Assembly (NCBI GenBank): GCA_035403265.1
Contig: DAONEV010000001.1
Location: 42,194-106,193 of the forward strand
Reading direction: 5' to 3'
Length of the DNA stretch: 64,000 nucleotides
Origin: JAAYVZ01 sp035403265
GTDB lineage: Bacteria; Acidobacteriota; Thermoanaerobaculia; Thermoanaerobaculales; Thermoanaerobaculaceae
Shown: one piece after another, positions 41,696-50,736 of the stretch
Numbering within the stretch: the first letter of the stretch is position 1
Layout of the letters: each line of letters starts with the position of its first letter
The notes under the pieces: model-generated
What the model was told of the DNA's origin: nothing
Seen by the model: only the letters and a program-made list of their open reading frames with translations
Database searches by the model: none
Program-made: the position numbers and the translations under genes

Positions 41696-44008
41696 ATGGC
41701 TGATCTCATGCAGGGTCGTGTCGTGACCTCAATCCCTGGCGCCGGGATCTGCCGGGTCCAGGGGTCCGGCTTCGACGCCTGGTTCGTCTACAACGGGCAG
41801 AGCTCTGTGGGCCTCGGGGTCCGGGAGAGCGGTGGCCTCGCCGCCGGCACCCAAGTCGTTGTCAGGCTCGGCGAAGGTGTCTACCCCGGCGTCGTGCTCG
41901 CCACGGTGCGGCCGCAGACCTCGCCGGAGATCGACAACTTCACGCCGCGATTCATCGTGGATCCACCGGTCTCGGGCTACTACGACAAGGGGCTGCTCCG
42001 CAAGGCGCTGAACGGGAACACGTGGATCAACGCCACGGAGCACCGCATCGACGGCTTCATGGATCTCGTCGCCGGGGAATGGAGCAAGCTGTCCCCCTTC
42101 GGGGCCTACACCAACGTCGAGATGTTCAGGGCGGCCATGGGTGCCGGGCCGATGTCCGGGGTCGAGTTCTTCACGGACACCCAGCTCACCAGGCTCCGTG
42201 GCCTCGAGCTCGACCAGGAGACCTTGGCGACCGAGGATCACCGGCACCGGGTCTGGAGCTCCCTGGAGCACACCACCAGGGATTGGTGGACCGCCGCGGA
42301 GGCCGTCGACGCCGAGAACGCGGCACCGCGCCGGCTCGGCATCGCGGGCCCAATCCACAACGCGTCGCAGCGCTACGTCGGGGGCCCCGGGCTCAAGGGG
42401 ACCCCGCGGCCCGCGCTGTTCCAGGAGATCCTCGGCAGCGATGGCACCCTGGCTGTGACCACTGCTGGCTCCCTGGTCCTGCAGCGCGTCGTCGACATCG
42501 ATCTGCCCCAGGAAGTGGTCCCCGTGGACCAAGGTGCCTACAGGACGCAGGTCAGTGCCGCCCTGGGGTCCCCGCGGGCACCGATCGAGGTCACCGGCGA
42601 TCTCGTGGCGTGCACCCATGCCCAGGCCGCCTGGGATATCATCGACGGCATCACGCGGTACTGGGCACGCAGCGGTGTCGACGGGGTCCCGCAGCAGTGG
42701 TCCACGGACCGTGTCGCAGTGCAGCCCGCGGCGCCGCCGGTGTCCGCGGAGATGTGGGGCCAGCTGCCCCGGACCGTGGAGATCCGGCTCGACGACGAGG
42801 GCAGGACCAAGAAGTTCTTCGTGGGGCGCAGCACTTTCGCCTTGCTACCCGACGGCTCCGTGCTCGTCGAGAACAGCGGCCAGGCCCAGATCATGCTCAG
42901 CGGCCCCAACATCGTCCTGAGCGCCCCTGGGGACATCATCCTGGTGTCCGGTGGGACCTCCCAGGTCCTCGCAGGCCGGAACGTCGTGATGCGGGCGCAG
43001 GACACCCTGCAGCTCGCCGCGAACACCGGCCGGGTCGACATCAAGGCGGAGCGCCAGCTCTCCCTCCTCGGCGGCAACGACGGTGGCTCCGAGGGTGTCC
43101 TCGTGGAGTCCCGGTCCAAGGCGCTGGACTCCGCAGCCGGGGTCGGGGCCTCGGGCCGCGTCGGCGGCATCGTGCTGAAGTCGGCGACCGGGGCCTACAT
43201 CGCCGCGGAGCAGGCCCTGGGCCTGAGTTCCAAGGGGACCCTGACCGTGAAGGCTCAAGGCGTCCAGATCGATACCGACGCCATCGCGGCGCGTGTTGTC
43301 CAGGGCGTCACGGTGTTCTCCGCGGCATCGACGACCCCTGTGATTCAGGTCAGCATGTCCGGGCTGACACAGTCCCTGTGGTTCAGCGGCAACGTCGTCG
43401 TCGATGGGCCCCTGGTGGCCACGGGGACCGCGCAGGTCAACGGGACCATCGTTTCTGGAGACAGCGTCTACGCCAAGAACGGGATCCTGGGGACCACCGT
43501 AGGTCAGGCCGGCACGGATCCCGTGACGAAGCAGACCCTGGCGGAACAGATCACTGCCATGGTCGCCGAGATCAACAAGCAGCTCAAGCCGTTCGCGACC
43601 GCCGCGAAGGCGCCCCAGGCCCAGCTCGAATCCACCCTGAATGCCAATGTGCCGCTGCTGTGGCAGCGTGTCGCGACCTACGGCTTCAGCTTCATGGACA
43701 CCCCGGACTACGGGGTCGTCGCCTACGGGCTCCCCGAAACGAGGTGGCAGCGCGCCGCCCGGGGCACCGGACCGAAATGGATCGAGAAGTATGTCCGGGC
43801 CCCGAACAGCACCGAGGATACCATGCCGTTCCCGGGACGTTCTGCATGGGTCAACGACGGTCACTACTTCAAGGCGCCGGACCAGGTGTTCTTCGACCCG
43901 GTGACCTCGGCCTTTACTCTGAGTCAACCCAGTGATGATCCCGGAAACCAGATCCCGGCAGCTGCGCCGGGACCCCTTTCCGACTTCGTCCGGAGCCCGC
44001 ATGCCTGA
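41696..44008 (+). CDS. Baseplate central spike protein with OB-fold and beta-helix, 770 aa
   Basis: ATG 41696 (MADLMQGRVVTSIPGAG). An upstream TTG in the same frame is rejected because it overlaps the terminator. Residues about 1-65 look like the OB-fold of a gp5/VgrG-type spike (VVVRLGEGVYPGVVLATVRP). A middle domain follows. Residues about 390-560 show regular short strands typical of the spike beta-helix (GPNIVLSAPGDIILVSGG, RNVVMRAQDTLQLAANTG, RVDIKAERQLSLLGGND). The C-terminal domain (QRVATYGFSFMDTPDYGV) is unassigned. The spike pierces the outer membrane or surface during injection. It overlaps the next gene by 8 nt. Confidence 0.75.
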   Translation: MADLMQGRVVTSIPGAGICRVQGSGFDAWFVYNGQSSVGLGVRESGGLAAGTQVVVRLGEGVYPGVVLATVRPQTSPEIDNFTPRFIVDPPVSGYYDKGLLRKALNGNTWINATEHRIDGFMDLVAGEWSKLSPFGAYTNVEMFRAAMGAGPMSGVEFFTDTQLTRLRGLELDQETLATEDHRHRVWSSLEHTTRDWWTAAEAVDAENAAPRRLGIAGPIHNASQRYVGGPGLKGTPRPALFQEILGSDGTLAVTTAGSLVLQRVVDIDLPQEVVPVDQGAYRTQVSAALGSPRAPIEVTGDLVACTHAQAAWDIIDGITRYWARSGVDGVPQQWSTDRVAVQPAAPPVSAEMWGQLPRTVEIRLDDEGRTKKFFVGRSTFALLPDGSVLVENSGQAQIMLSGPNIVLSAPGDIILVSGGTSQVLAGRNVVMRAQDTLQLAANTGRVDIKAERQLSLLGGNDGGSEGVLVESRSKALDSAAGVGASGRVGGIVLKSATGAYIAAEQALGLSSKGTLTVKAQGVQIDTDAIAARVVQGVTVFSAASTTPVIQVSMSGLTQSLWFSGNVVVDGPLVATGTAQVNGTIVSGDSVYAKNGILGTTVGQAGTDPVTKQTLAEQITAMVAEINKQLKPFATAAKAPQAQLESTLNANVPLLWQRVATYGFSFMDTPDYGVVAYGLPETRWQRAARGTGPKWIEKYVRAPNSTEDTMPFPGRSAWVNDGHYFKAPDQVFFDPVTSAFTLSQPSDDPGNQIPAAAPGPLSDFVRSPHA

Positions 44009-44828
44009 AATCAAAGTCTCTGACCTGACCCCAGACGAGCTCAGCGCCCTGGAGGCCAGCGGCGCCGACCTGAGCCGCGGATCCGTTCCGGTGCCCCAGG
44101 CCAAGGCGGCGCCTCGCGCCGTAGTCGGCGACGCCGTGCTGCCGACCGCGAAGCCCGTGGATGCCCCGGCGCCGCCGCCGGGGGTCATCGCCAGGGCCCG
44201 GGAGCGCCTCGCCGCAGCCCAGAGCCTGGCTGGCGAATCCAGCTTCGAGGAGAAGTCCAAGACGGGCGAGACCCTCCTGAAACAAGGTGAGGTCAAGCTG
44301 ACCGACGCCCCGGCGTCCAGGGCCGACATCACCGTCGACGACGTCGACAAGGCTGCGTTCCTGGTGTCGATGCTCGGCGGAAGTCCCTTCCGGAAGTCCT
44401 ACAGGCTGTTCGGCGGCAAGCTCCTGGTCACGTTCATGGCCCGGTCCGCCGAGGTTGACGCGATGTGTGCCGCGCAGGCCTACCGGGACGACGAGTTCGA
44501 GTCCCTGGTCAACGTCGAGGTTCAGGTCCGCCAGTCCCTCCGGATGAACCGGTACTTCGACTACCAGTTCGTGGCCTCCCTGCACTCCATCGAATCCTCG
44601 GGGTCCCCGCCGCGGGTGTTCGACGTGAACACCACGGCGGTGGTAGACTCGAAGCACGGTGTTGGGGCCTCCAAGCTCCGCGCCGCCCGGCTCGAGCTGG
44701 ACCGTGAGCTCGCGCAGCCCCTGCGCGTCGCGCTGCGTTCCACGCACAGCAAGTTCGAGAACACCGTGGCTAAGATGGTCATGGAGGCCAATAACCCGGA
44801 TTTTTGGGAAGCCGACTCTGTCGCCTGA
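44001..44828 (+). CDS. Tail assembly chaperone, zero-frame product, 275 aa
   Basis: ATG 44001 with CGGAG upstream, overlapping the spike stop. The N-terminal half is disordered and Ala/Pro-rich; the C-terminal half (AFLVSMLGGSPFRKSYRLF, VDAMCAAQAYRDDEFESLVN) is helical. It lies just upstream of the tape measure gene, and its last 25 nt overlap a second ORF in the -1 frame. That is the G/GT arrangement of tail assembly chaperones. The sequence itself is not a recognised family member to me, so the call rests on order and frame structure. Confidence 0.55.
   Translation: MPEIKVSDLTPDELSALEASGADLSRGSVPVPQAKAAPRAVVGDAVLPTAKPVDAPAPPPGVIARARERLAAAQSLAGESSFEEKSKTGETLLKQGEVKLTDAPASRADITVDDVDKAAFLVSMLGGSPFRKSYRLFGGKLLVTFMARSAEVDAMCAAQAYRDDEFESLVNVEVQVRQSLRMNRYFDYQFVASLHSIESSGSPPRVFDVNTTAVVDSKHGVGASKLRAARLELDRELAQPLRVALRSTHSKFENTVAKMVMEANNPDFWEADSVA
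44783..44807 (+). promoter_or_regulatory. Candidate programmed -1 ribosomal frameshift signal
   Basis: Five T residues (44801-44805) in GAT-TTT-TGG allow a -1 slip of the TTT-decoding tRNA into the downstream ORF. A Shine-Dalgarno-like GGAGG at 44783-44787 lies 13 nt upstream, comparable to stimulators such as that of dnaX. The fused product would be about 393 aa. The site is not a full X-XXY-YYZ heptamer, so strength is uncertain. Confidence 0.5.
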
Positions 44829-45181
44829 TCGCACGCGCTGTCGGGGCCGGCTTCTTCAATCCTAAGGGCTGGGCTGGTACCGAGCAGGACTGGCTTCGCC
44901 TCAACCTGCAGATCAGCATCTTCGAGGAGCGCGAGACCATCCAGCTCGTGCGGCTCGACGCGGAGCGCTGCATCGCAGCCATGGGGCTCGCCGACAGCGG
45001 ACAATCCCTGGAGATCCGTCAGCAGTTCGCGTTCGACGGGATCAACCGGTTCCGGGCCGCGTTGATGCCTTGGATGCGCCAGAACACTCGGCAGAATGGC
45101 GGGGACCCCATGGACGACCTCTTGGACTGGTACGCCACGTTCCGCCCTGATCTCCTCGACGGTGCCCTCCGTCATGGGTGA
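44804..45181 (+). CDS. Tail assembly chaperone C-terminal part (-1 frame), 125 aa
   Basis: The frame opens inside the end of the previous gene. Its only early initiation codon is TTG 44804, which lacks a properly spaced ribosome binding site; the first internal ATG is deep in the ORF. It is therefore probably translated only as a fusion after a -1 frameshift. The protein is helical and charged (GTEQDWLRLNLQISIFEERE, FRAALMPWMRQNTRQNGGD). Its stop overlaps the upstream candidate ATG of the tape measure gene, as expected for a G-T chaperone pair. Confidence 0.55.
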   Translation: MGSRLCRLIARAVGAGFFNPKGWAGTEQDWLRLNLQISIFEERETIQLVRLDAERCIAAMGLADSGQSLEIRQQFAFDGINRFRAALMPWMRQNTRQNGGDPMDDLLDWYATFRPDLLDGALRHG

Positions 45182-45188
45182 GTTCTCC

Positions 45189-47720
45189 ATGGGCTCCCTG
45201 GATGCCGCCGCTCTGGCTATGCAGGGCACGGCCGCCTACGGTCAGGCCCACCGGGCCCAGATGTTCCAGTCGCAGTTCGCTGGCTTCGACGCGTCCGGCG
45301 TCGCCGCGAACAACCCCATGATGGCACTGGGGTCTCAGTTCGGCGAAACCGGATCCATGGTGGCCATGATGGCCCAGACCATGTTCGCGTCTCATCCGAC
45401 CATGGGTCCCCTGATGCAGCGGCTCATGATGCCGCCAGGGACCGATCTCGGAGCCGCGGCCCGGTTCCGTACGTTCCAGATGACAGCGGCCCGCATGGGG
45501 ATGGGCGGGATCTCGGATGTCTATGGCAGCGCCCTGGGCATGAAGCCCGGCGACGCCGGCTACGGCATCATCCAGGCCCTGCCGATGTTCGACCAGATGA
45601 GCGGCGGGCTCATTGGCAAGTTCGCCAACATGCTCGATGAGAATCTGATCACTGCGAATGGGTCAGCTTCGCTCATGAACGCCTCGCAGTTCCAGCGCAC
45701 CCTGGGGATCCTGAGCCCAGAGCACGCCATGATGATGCAGGCCAGCCTCATGGGGCACTCCAGGGCCAACGCTGCGGGGCGGTCCTTCGACGCCGTGGCT
45801 GACTTCGGCAACGAGAAGGCGTTCAGGCTCCGGAACCAGGCGTTCACTGCCGGGTTCACTAACGACGAAATGTCCATGGCGACGCTCTTCGCTCAGCAGC
45901 AGGGCAGTGTGGACACTGAGCTGATGCGCGAGCTCCGGGACCCCCGGAACGCGGCGTCGACGCGAATGAAGGTCAAGGCGCAGCTCGCGGACGTACGCCG
46001 TAAGAAGATCAGCGACATCGACGACGCCGAGGCTGACGCCGCCACTGACGCCTATATCCGCAACGAAGCCGCTGTCAGCGGCGGCAGCTTTGCAGCCAGA
46101 GGGGCGCGTCGGATCCAGCAGGGACTCCTGCAAAACGCCCAGCTGCCGCAGCTCCTGGCGTTCATGGACAGCGAGCACATCCAGCTCCGAAGCGATAAGG
46201 ATGTCTCCAAGCTGGACGAGACCGTAATCCAGCTCCAAGCGCTGGCCCGGGCCGCAGCGATGTCGACGGAAGCTCTGATCAAGAACGCCTCGGCGCTGCA
46301 GCAGAACTACGGCGGCACCACGATGTACCATGCCACGGCCCTGGCGGCTGGGCAGAGCATGGACCGCACGTTCCGCCTGGCCGGTGGTAACAAAGAGTTC
46401 TCCGGGATGTTCACTGGAGAGCTGACGCAGCGCCACGCCGAGGCTGCGGGGTCCCAGTTCGCAGCCCGCCTCGCCTACCGCACCCTTCTGGACGGCCCCG
46501 CTTTCGCTGCCCGGCTGGCCTCGGACCCTGCCGGGGTGCAGCGCGAGATCGAAAACATGGGCGCCGTGGACGCCAGTAACGCTCGTCTGCTTCAGCAGGA
46601 CCCGGCCATGATGGCCGCGGGGATGCGTGCTCTACAGGACGGCTCCAGCCCTGGCGCCGTCTACGCGCTGATGAACCGGGCAATGCTCGATAACCAGCGC
46701 AAGGAGTTGCGCATCGGTACGGTTCAGCTGACCTCTGGGAGAACCGTAACCGGTGCAGAACTGGACGCCGGGTTTGAGAAGCTGATGTCAGACAAGGAGA
46801 GTCGTCGCCTCGTCAGCGCGATGCTCACGAATCGTGCCGGTGAGGGCATGACCGCGATTGAAGAAGCCACCCTCAACGACCGCGTCCAGCAGACCATGAA
46901 TATGTCGCTGCGAGAACTCAAGGCGCTCTCACTCGCTAAGACGATGCAGGGCGGCAACCTTCGCGGCATCGCGCAAGGCTACAGCGCCGAGGACAACGCG
47001 GCAAACCAGGCAGCGGATCTGAAGCGATTCGCCGAGGTCCAGCAGTCCCTGAGCAAGCTGGGCAAGCTGAACGTGGTTCGCGGCGGCAGCGCCATGCTCG
47101 GTGCCCGACTCCTGGACTCCAAGTTCGATGTCATGAGCTATGGCGAGGACTGGGGTAAGCTGGGTGTCGACGCTGGGCTCTTCGCCCCTGAAGACCAAGC
47201 CACCGCGGTGGCTGCGCTGAATGAGGCGCTCAAGGATCCCAGAGATCGGGAGTCTTTCGCGACCGACATGCGTCGGTACGCCAGGGCCCGCGCTGCGTTC
47301 GCCGGGACCGAAGGGCAGGACGAAGGTTCAGCGGCGCGCACCGAGGCCCGCAAGGAACTCACTGAAGCGGCCGGCTCGATGCGTCAGTACGGCTTCAACA
47401 TCGATCCCAACATCACGATGAGTGACGCGGATCGCAAGGATGCCGAGGCACGGGGGCTCAACACGAACGCGCTGACCAAGCTGACCGGGGTGCTTGAAAC
47501 ACTGGTCAAGATGGTTGGTGGCGGCGCGCTCCCGACAGCAGACACGCCTCCAGCAGACAAGGACACCTCGAAGGGTAAGGCGTTCGCTGACCGCGCCAGT
47601 GAGGTCGTAGTGAAGATCTTCAACCAGGTCCCGAATGCGGGTGTCGCTGTAGAGCAAGCCCAGGGTGATCAAAAGGGCGTGAAAACCACGACACCGACGT
47701 CGGCACCAAGAGGTCGCTAG
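45189..47720 (+). CDS. Tape measure protein, 843 aa
   Basis: ATG 45189 has GGTGA at 7-nt spacing; ATG 45174, overlapping the chaperone stop, is an alternative adding 5 residues. The sequence is mostly helical, Ala/Met/Gln-rich, without clear membrane helices. Repeated helical segments (GSQFGETGSMVAMMAQTMFA, DLKRFAEVQQSLSKLGKLN) and a C-terminal flexible tail fit a tape measure. At about 1.5 angstroms per residue it would set a tail of about 125 nm. Assignment is from position after the chaperones, length and helical content. Confidence 0.65.
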   Translation: MGSLDAAALAMQGTAAYGQAHRAQMFQSQFAGFDASGVAANNPMMALGSQFGETGSMVAMMAQTMFASHPTMGPLMQRLMMPPGTDLGAAARFRTFQMTAARMGMGGISDVYGSALGMKPGDAGYGIIQALPMFDQMSGGLIGKFANMLDENLITANGSASLMNASQFQRTLGILSPEHAMMMQASLMGHSRANAAGRSFDAVADFGNEKAFRLRNQAFTAGFTNDEMSMATLFAQQQGSVDTELMRELRDPRNAASTRMKVKAQLADVRRKKISDIDDAEADAATDAYIRNEAAVSGGSFAARGARRIQQGLLQNAQLPQLLAFMDSEHIQLRSDKDVSKLDETVIQLQALARAAAMSTEALIKNASALQQNYGGTTMYHATALAAGQSMDRTFRLAGGNKEFSGMFTGELTQRHAEAAGSQFAARLAYRTLLDGPAFAARLASDPAGVQREIENMGAVDASNARLLQQDPAMMAAGMRALQDGSSPGAVYALMNRAMLDNQRKELRIGTVQLTSGRTVTGAELDAGFEKLMSDKESRRLVSAMLTNRAGEGMTAIEEATLNDRVQQTMNMSLRELKALSLAKTMQGGNLRGIAQGYSAEDNAANQAADLKRFAEVQQSLSKLGKLNVVRGGSAMLGARLLDSKFDVMSYGEDWGKLGVDAGLFAPEDQATAVAALNEALKDPRDRESFATDMRRYARARAAFAGTEGQDEGSAARTEARKELTEAAGSMRQYGFNIDPNITMSDADRKDAEARGLNTNALTKLTGVLETLVKMVGGGALPTADTPPADKDTSKGKAFADRASEVVVKIFNQVPNAGVAVEQAQGDQKGVKTTTPTSAPRGR

Positions 47721-47723
47721 GCC

Positions 47724-48191
47724 ATGTCTGATCTCATCTTTTCGTCAGTGCCAGGCCGTATCGTCAAGGTGCTCGCTGCGGACGACGCCCAGACCTTCCG
47801 TCTCATCGTCAAAGATCAAAACGGAGATCTCGACAGCACTGGAATCGTTACCGGCGTCCGCGTCGGCCAGCGTGTCGCGGCGCAGCTTCAGGTCACGCTT
47901 GACGAAAGCCTCTTCGTGGTGCCGTTCGGCGACGAGGCCGGCCAGATGACGGTCACCTTGGTGCACGGCATGTTGTGTACCTCGGGATCCGGAACTAGCG
48001 ACGGCGTCCAGCGACTCCTTCAGTGGTACAAGGCCAATAAGCTGCAACGGGCCAAGACACAGCCAGTCACGTTGGCCATCGGAGCCAGCGTGTTCAAGGG
48101 CTACGTGCTCGGTTCCGATCTCGACGCTCAGGCCGCCGAGGGCGGTATGGTGCGGAGCCAGCTCAGCCTTGTGGCCTGGAACGTCCAATGA
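47724..48191 (+). CDS. Baseplate/hub-region protein, 155 aa
   Basis: Starts 3 nt after the tape measure stop. A compact beta-rich protein (FSSVPGRIVKVLAADDAQTF, GQRVAAQLQVTLDESLFVVP) ending GGMVRSQLSLVAWNVQ. Position right after the tape measure suggests a distal-tail or baseplate hub component. No motif specific enough to name a T4 equivalent. It overlaps the next gene by 4 nt. Confidence 0.55.
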   Translation: MSDLIFSSVPGRIVKVLAADDAQTFRLIVKDQNGDLDSTGIVTGVRVGQRVAAQLQVTLDESLFVVPFGDEAGQMTVTLVHGMLCTSGSGTSDGVQRLLQWYKANKLQRAKTQPVTLAIGASVFKGYVLGSDLDAQAAEGGMVRSQLSLVAWNVQ

Positions 48192-48904
48192 TCAACGACT
48201 TCCTGGCCTACCTCGACAACGATCCCGTGTCGCCGGACTCCTCGTCGATTCCAGTAGTGATGTGGCCCGTGTTCACGCCGCGAGTCATCGCAGGTGAAGA
48301 AGCCGTGCTCCGCGGCGCCCTGATCGGCACCGGGCTATCGCGCCTTGAGACCTTCCTGCGCTGTGCCCAGCTCGCGGATCTCGTCGCGGAGTCCCCGTTC
48401 CAGGACGCCATCACGTACAGAGATCCCCGGGTCACGTACACCCGTGCCGCGCTGCGCAGCCTGTTCATGCTGCAGGGCTTCGCGGTGCAGTCCCCGTTCG
48501 CCGTGGAGGCCGTGTTCACGGCGCTGCCGAAGACGCCCACGGTGGGCCGCTGGTTCCTGCGAGTCCTCACGGCCTCAGCCGGCAATGGCACCATGTCCGT
48601 GCAGGACGACCGCGGTGGCACCGGGGTGGCTTCGTTCACCTACGCCGGCGGTGTCTCTGGTCTGATCACGTTCCCGTCCCTGGACGGCGCCGTGACGCTC
48701 TACGGGACCCCTGTGGTCGGCCAATACTGGGAGATCACGTACCGCCAGAAAGCGGAGCCCTGGGTTCAGACCGCGGCGCGACGTGTTGACACGCTGTCGC
48801 CAGCTGCGTTCCTGTCCCCGCGACTCGCTGCGGCATTCCGGACATGCCCGCTGCAGCTTGATCGTCTCGCCGCTGTGGTGGCTGGCCTTGGTGGGGCAGT
48901 CTAA
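48188..48904 (+). CDS. Baseplate-region protein, 238 aa
   Basis: ATG overlaps the previous stop. Mixed alpha/beta sequence (VVMWPVFTPRVIAGEEAVL, TRAALRSLFMLQGFAVQSPF) with a beta-rich middle and a helical C-terminus. Not recognised. It is coupled to the hub-like gene by TAATG (48902-48906), so stoichiometric production with it is likely. Confidence 0.5.
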   Translation: MINDFLAYLDNDPVSPDSSSIPVVMWPVFTPRVIAGEEAVLRGALIGTGLSRLETFLRCAQLADLVAESPFQDAITYRDPRVTYTRAALRSLFMLQGFAVQSPFAVEAVFTALPKTPTVGRWFLRVLTASAGNGTMSVQDDRGGTGVASFTYAGGVSGLITFPSLDGAVTLYGTPVVGQYWEITYRQKAEPWVQTAARRVDTLSPAAFLSPRLAAAFRTCPLQLDRLAAVVAGLGGAV

Positions 48905-50736
48905 TGGCTACGGCGCAAGGAGGAGGATTCGGGGTTGGTAACTTCGCAACCCGCGCCGACGGTTCCACGACTGAGGGCGCCAACGCGACGTCGTACACCA
49001 AGCCTGCATCGTCTCCCAGCGGAGACCGTCTTGCCAGCCTGTTGTCGTCGACCCGCCAGGGTGATCTCCCATCGGTGTCGTTCGCGTTCCGCGCCTGGGT
49101 CGAGATCGGCAGCGTCGAGTATGCTGCAGTCCAGGTTGCCGTGACGCAGTCCAAGCACGAGGGCAGAGCGATCTGTGAGCTGGCCGTCGGCACGAACACA
49201 CGGGACATTGCTGGGCGCAAAGCGATCCCAGCGAACTTCAAGTTCATCCGAGGCACCCCTGCACGGGTTCTCGTTGAGGTCGACCGTGACGTCGGCTCTG
49301 AAACTGGCGCGGCTGATGGCCGCGAGGGTCGAAGCCTCCTGCTCAAGAAGGGCACCCATGTCCTGTTCGATGGGGTCGTCGACGACGGTGGTCCCAGCAA
49401 CTTGAGCCACGGTCGATTCAACTTGCGCGTCATCATTGTCTCTAAACTGATTTATCTCGCCACGGGCTCCCTGCAGTATTCCGGACTTCCGTCAGGTTAC
49501 CTCGGTGGTGGCCTCGCCAACCTGCTGAACAACAACTTCCCCATCGGAATCAAAGGGGACCCCGGCGTCGACTTCTGGAAGTCGATCAAGGACTGCTACC
49601 TCCGCATCATCAACATCGAGGAGTCCCTCATCGGCGTCGCCAACACGAACGCGCTGGGAGCCTTCATCCAGGAGTTCAAGCTCCAGGGAAAGCGATCCAC
49701 GGTCAACGCGGCGATGCTGAACCAGATCGGTGGCGGGCTCCCTGGCGGCATCTTCAGCACGACCGCGATGGGTCAGGTCGTCACGGCATATTTCAATGCC
49801 GAGCTGCACTACGATCTGGCCCAGCAGAGCATCCTGCAGCGCATCAAGGCGCTCGCTGAGGACTTCCACTTCGCGCTGATCGAGAACGGTCTCGGCTACG
49901 CCGTGGTCCCGTACACCCCGTTCGTGCCACGGTCTGCCATCAAGGCCACGATCTGGCCTGACACTGTGTACTCGACGCAGTGGACATCGCACTCCACGGC
50001 CACCCTGGCAGGTCTGGCGTTCGTCGACAACCTCCGCGGAACCCTGTTCGCGTCGGCCCGTAGCGATGGGCAGTCCGCGGCCACGTTCGCGGTTTACGGG
50101 GCCTACAGCCGTCCCGGGACCCCGATCCCAACGAACCCGCTTGATCCCAACGGGAACGCCCTGGGCATGCTGATGGCGCTCCCGGCGCCGACCTGGCTCT
50201 CGGGCCAGACCGGCAAAACGAACACGGCAGCACGCGTAGAAGCGGCCCGGAACCGCTTCTATGTCGACGAGCTCCGGAAGTTCGGGGACCCCTACGCCAG
50301 GGAGCTCACGCTGAAGCAGGCCTACATGGGGCACAGCTTGACCGTGGAATGCCCACTACGGCTGGATATCGGGGTATGCACCCCGGTACGAATGGTCTAC
50401 CCGGACGTGGCTGGCACCGGGCTCATCGACGCCGCGGCTATTTATGGGTCCGTAGAGGGCGTTAGCATTGTTCTCGACGCCGCATCAAAACGGGCCGTAA
50501 CCGTCCTGGAGATCATGTATGCCCGATCGGATCAGCAGCAGGCCCAGGACGTCGACCCCGGACCTCTTGGATCGTATGCAGGGGGTACCTCGGATCTCCA
50601 CCCAATATGGGCCACGACTTACCTCGGAGCCCGCCTCGACGAAGCCCCTGACACCACGCCCGTGGACCCCAACAGCCGAGCTGTCACGGGAGTGGGGGAC
50701 TTCCCCGTCAACAACGGATCCAGCAACCTCGCCTGA
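48904..50736 (+). CDS. Putative baseplate hub protein, 610 aa
   Basis: ATG 48904 overlaps the preceding stop. The first 60 residues are flexible. Then follows a beta domain (FAFRAWVEIGSVEYAAVQVA), a segment ANFKFIRGTPARVLVEVDRD, and large mixed domains (GRFNLRVIIVSKLIYLATG; LGAFIQEFKLQGKRSTVNAA). Order in the operon, after the tape measure and before gp25- and gpJ-like genes, fits the hub that holds the spike. I did not find a decisive motif. Its last 218 nt are overlapped in the +1 frame by the sigma-factor-like gene. Confidence 0.5.
   Translation: MATAQGGGFGVGNFATRADGSTTEGANATSYTKPASSPSGDRLASLLSSTRQGDLPSVSFAFRAWVEIGSVEYAAVQVAVTQSKHEGRAICELAVGTNTRDIAGRKAIPANFKFIRGTPARVLVEVDRDVGSETGAADGREGRSLLLKKGTHVLFDGVVDDGGPSNLSHGRFNLRVIIVSKLIYLATGSLQYSGLPSGYLGGGLANLLNNNFPIGIKGDPGVDFWKSIKDCYLRIINIEESLIGVANTNALGAFIQEFKLQGKRSTVNAAMLNQIGGGLPGGIFSTTAMGQVVTAYFNAELHYDLAQQSILQRIKALAEDFHFALIENGLGYAVVPYTPFVPRSAIKATIWPDTVYSTQWTSHSTATLAGLAFVDNLRGTLFASARSDGQSAATFAVYGAYSRPGTPIPTNPLDPNGNALGMLMALPAPTWLSGQTGKTNTAARVEAARNRFYVDELRKFGDPYARELTLKQAYMGHSLTVECPLRLDIGVCTPVRMVYPDVAGTGLIDAAAIYGSVEGVSIVLDAASKRAVTVLEIMYARSDQQQAQDVDPGPLGSYAGGTSDLHPIWATTYLGARLDEAPDTTPVDPNSRAVTGVGDFPVNNGSSNLA
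49012..49026 (+). repeat. Dispersed 15-nt hairpin motif, copy 4
   Basis: TCTCCCAGCGGAGAC; with the preceding G the stem becomes GTCTCC/GGAGAC (6 bp). It encodes Ser-Pro-Ser-Gly-Asp near the start of the hub gene and is identical to copy 3. Confidence 0.4.

Noticed and set aside
45096..45188. Longer N-terminus of the tape measure gene
   Set aside because: The extra residues overlap the chaperone gene and look like its shadow frame. ATG 45189 has a well-spaced GGTGA.
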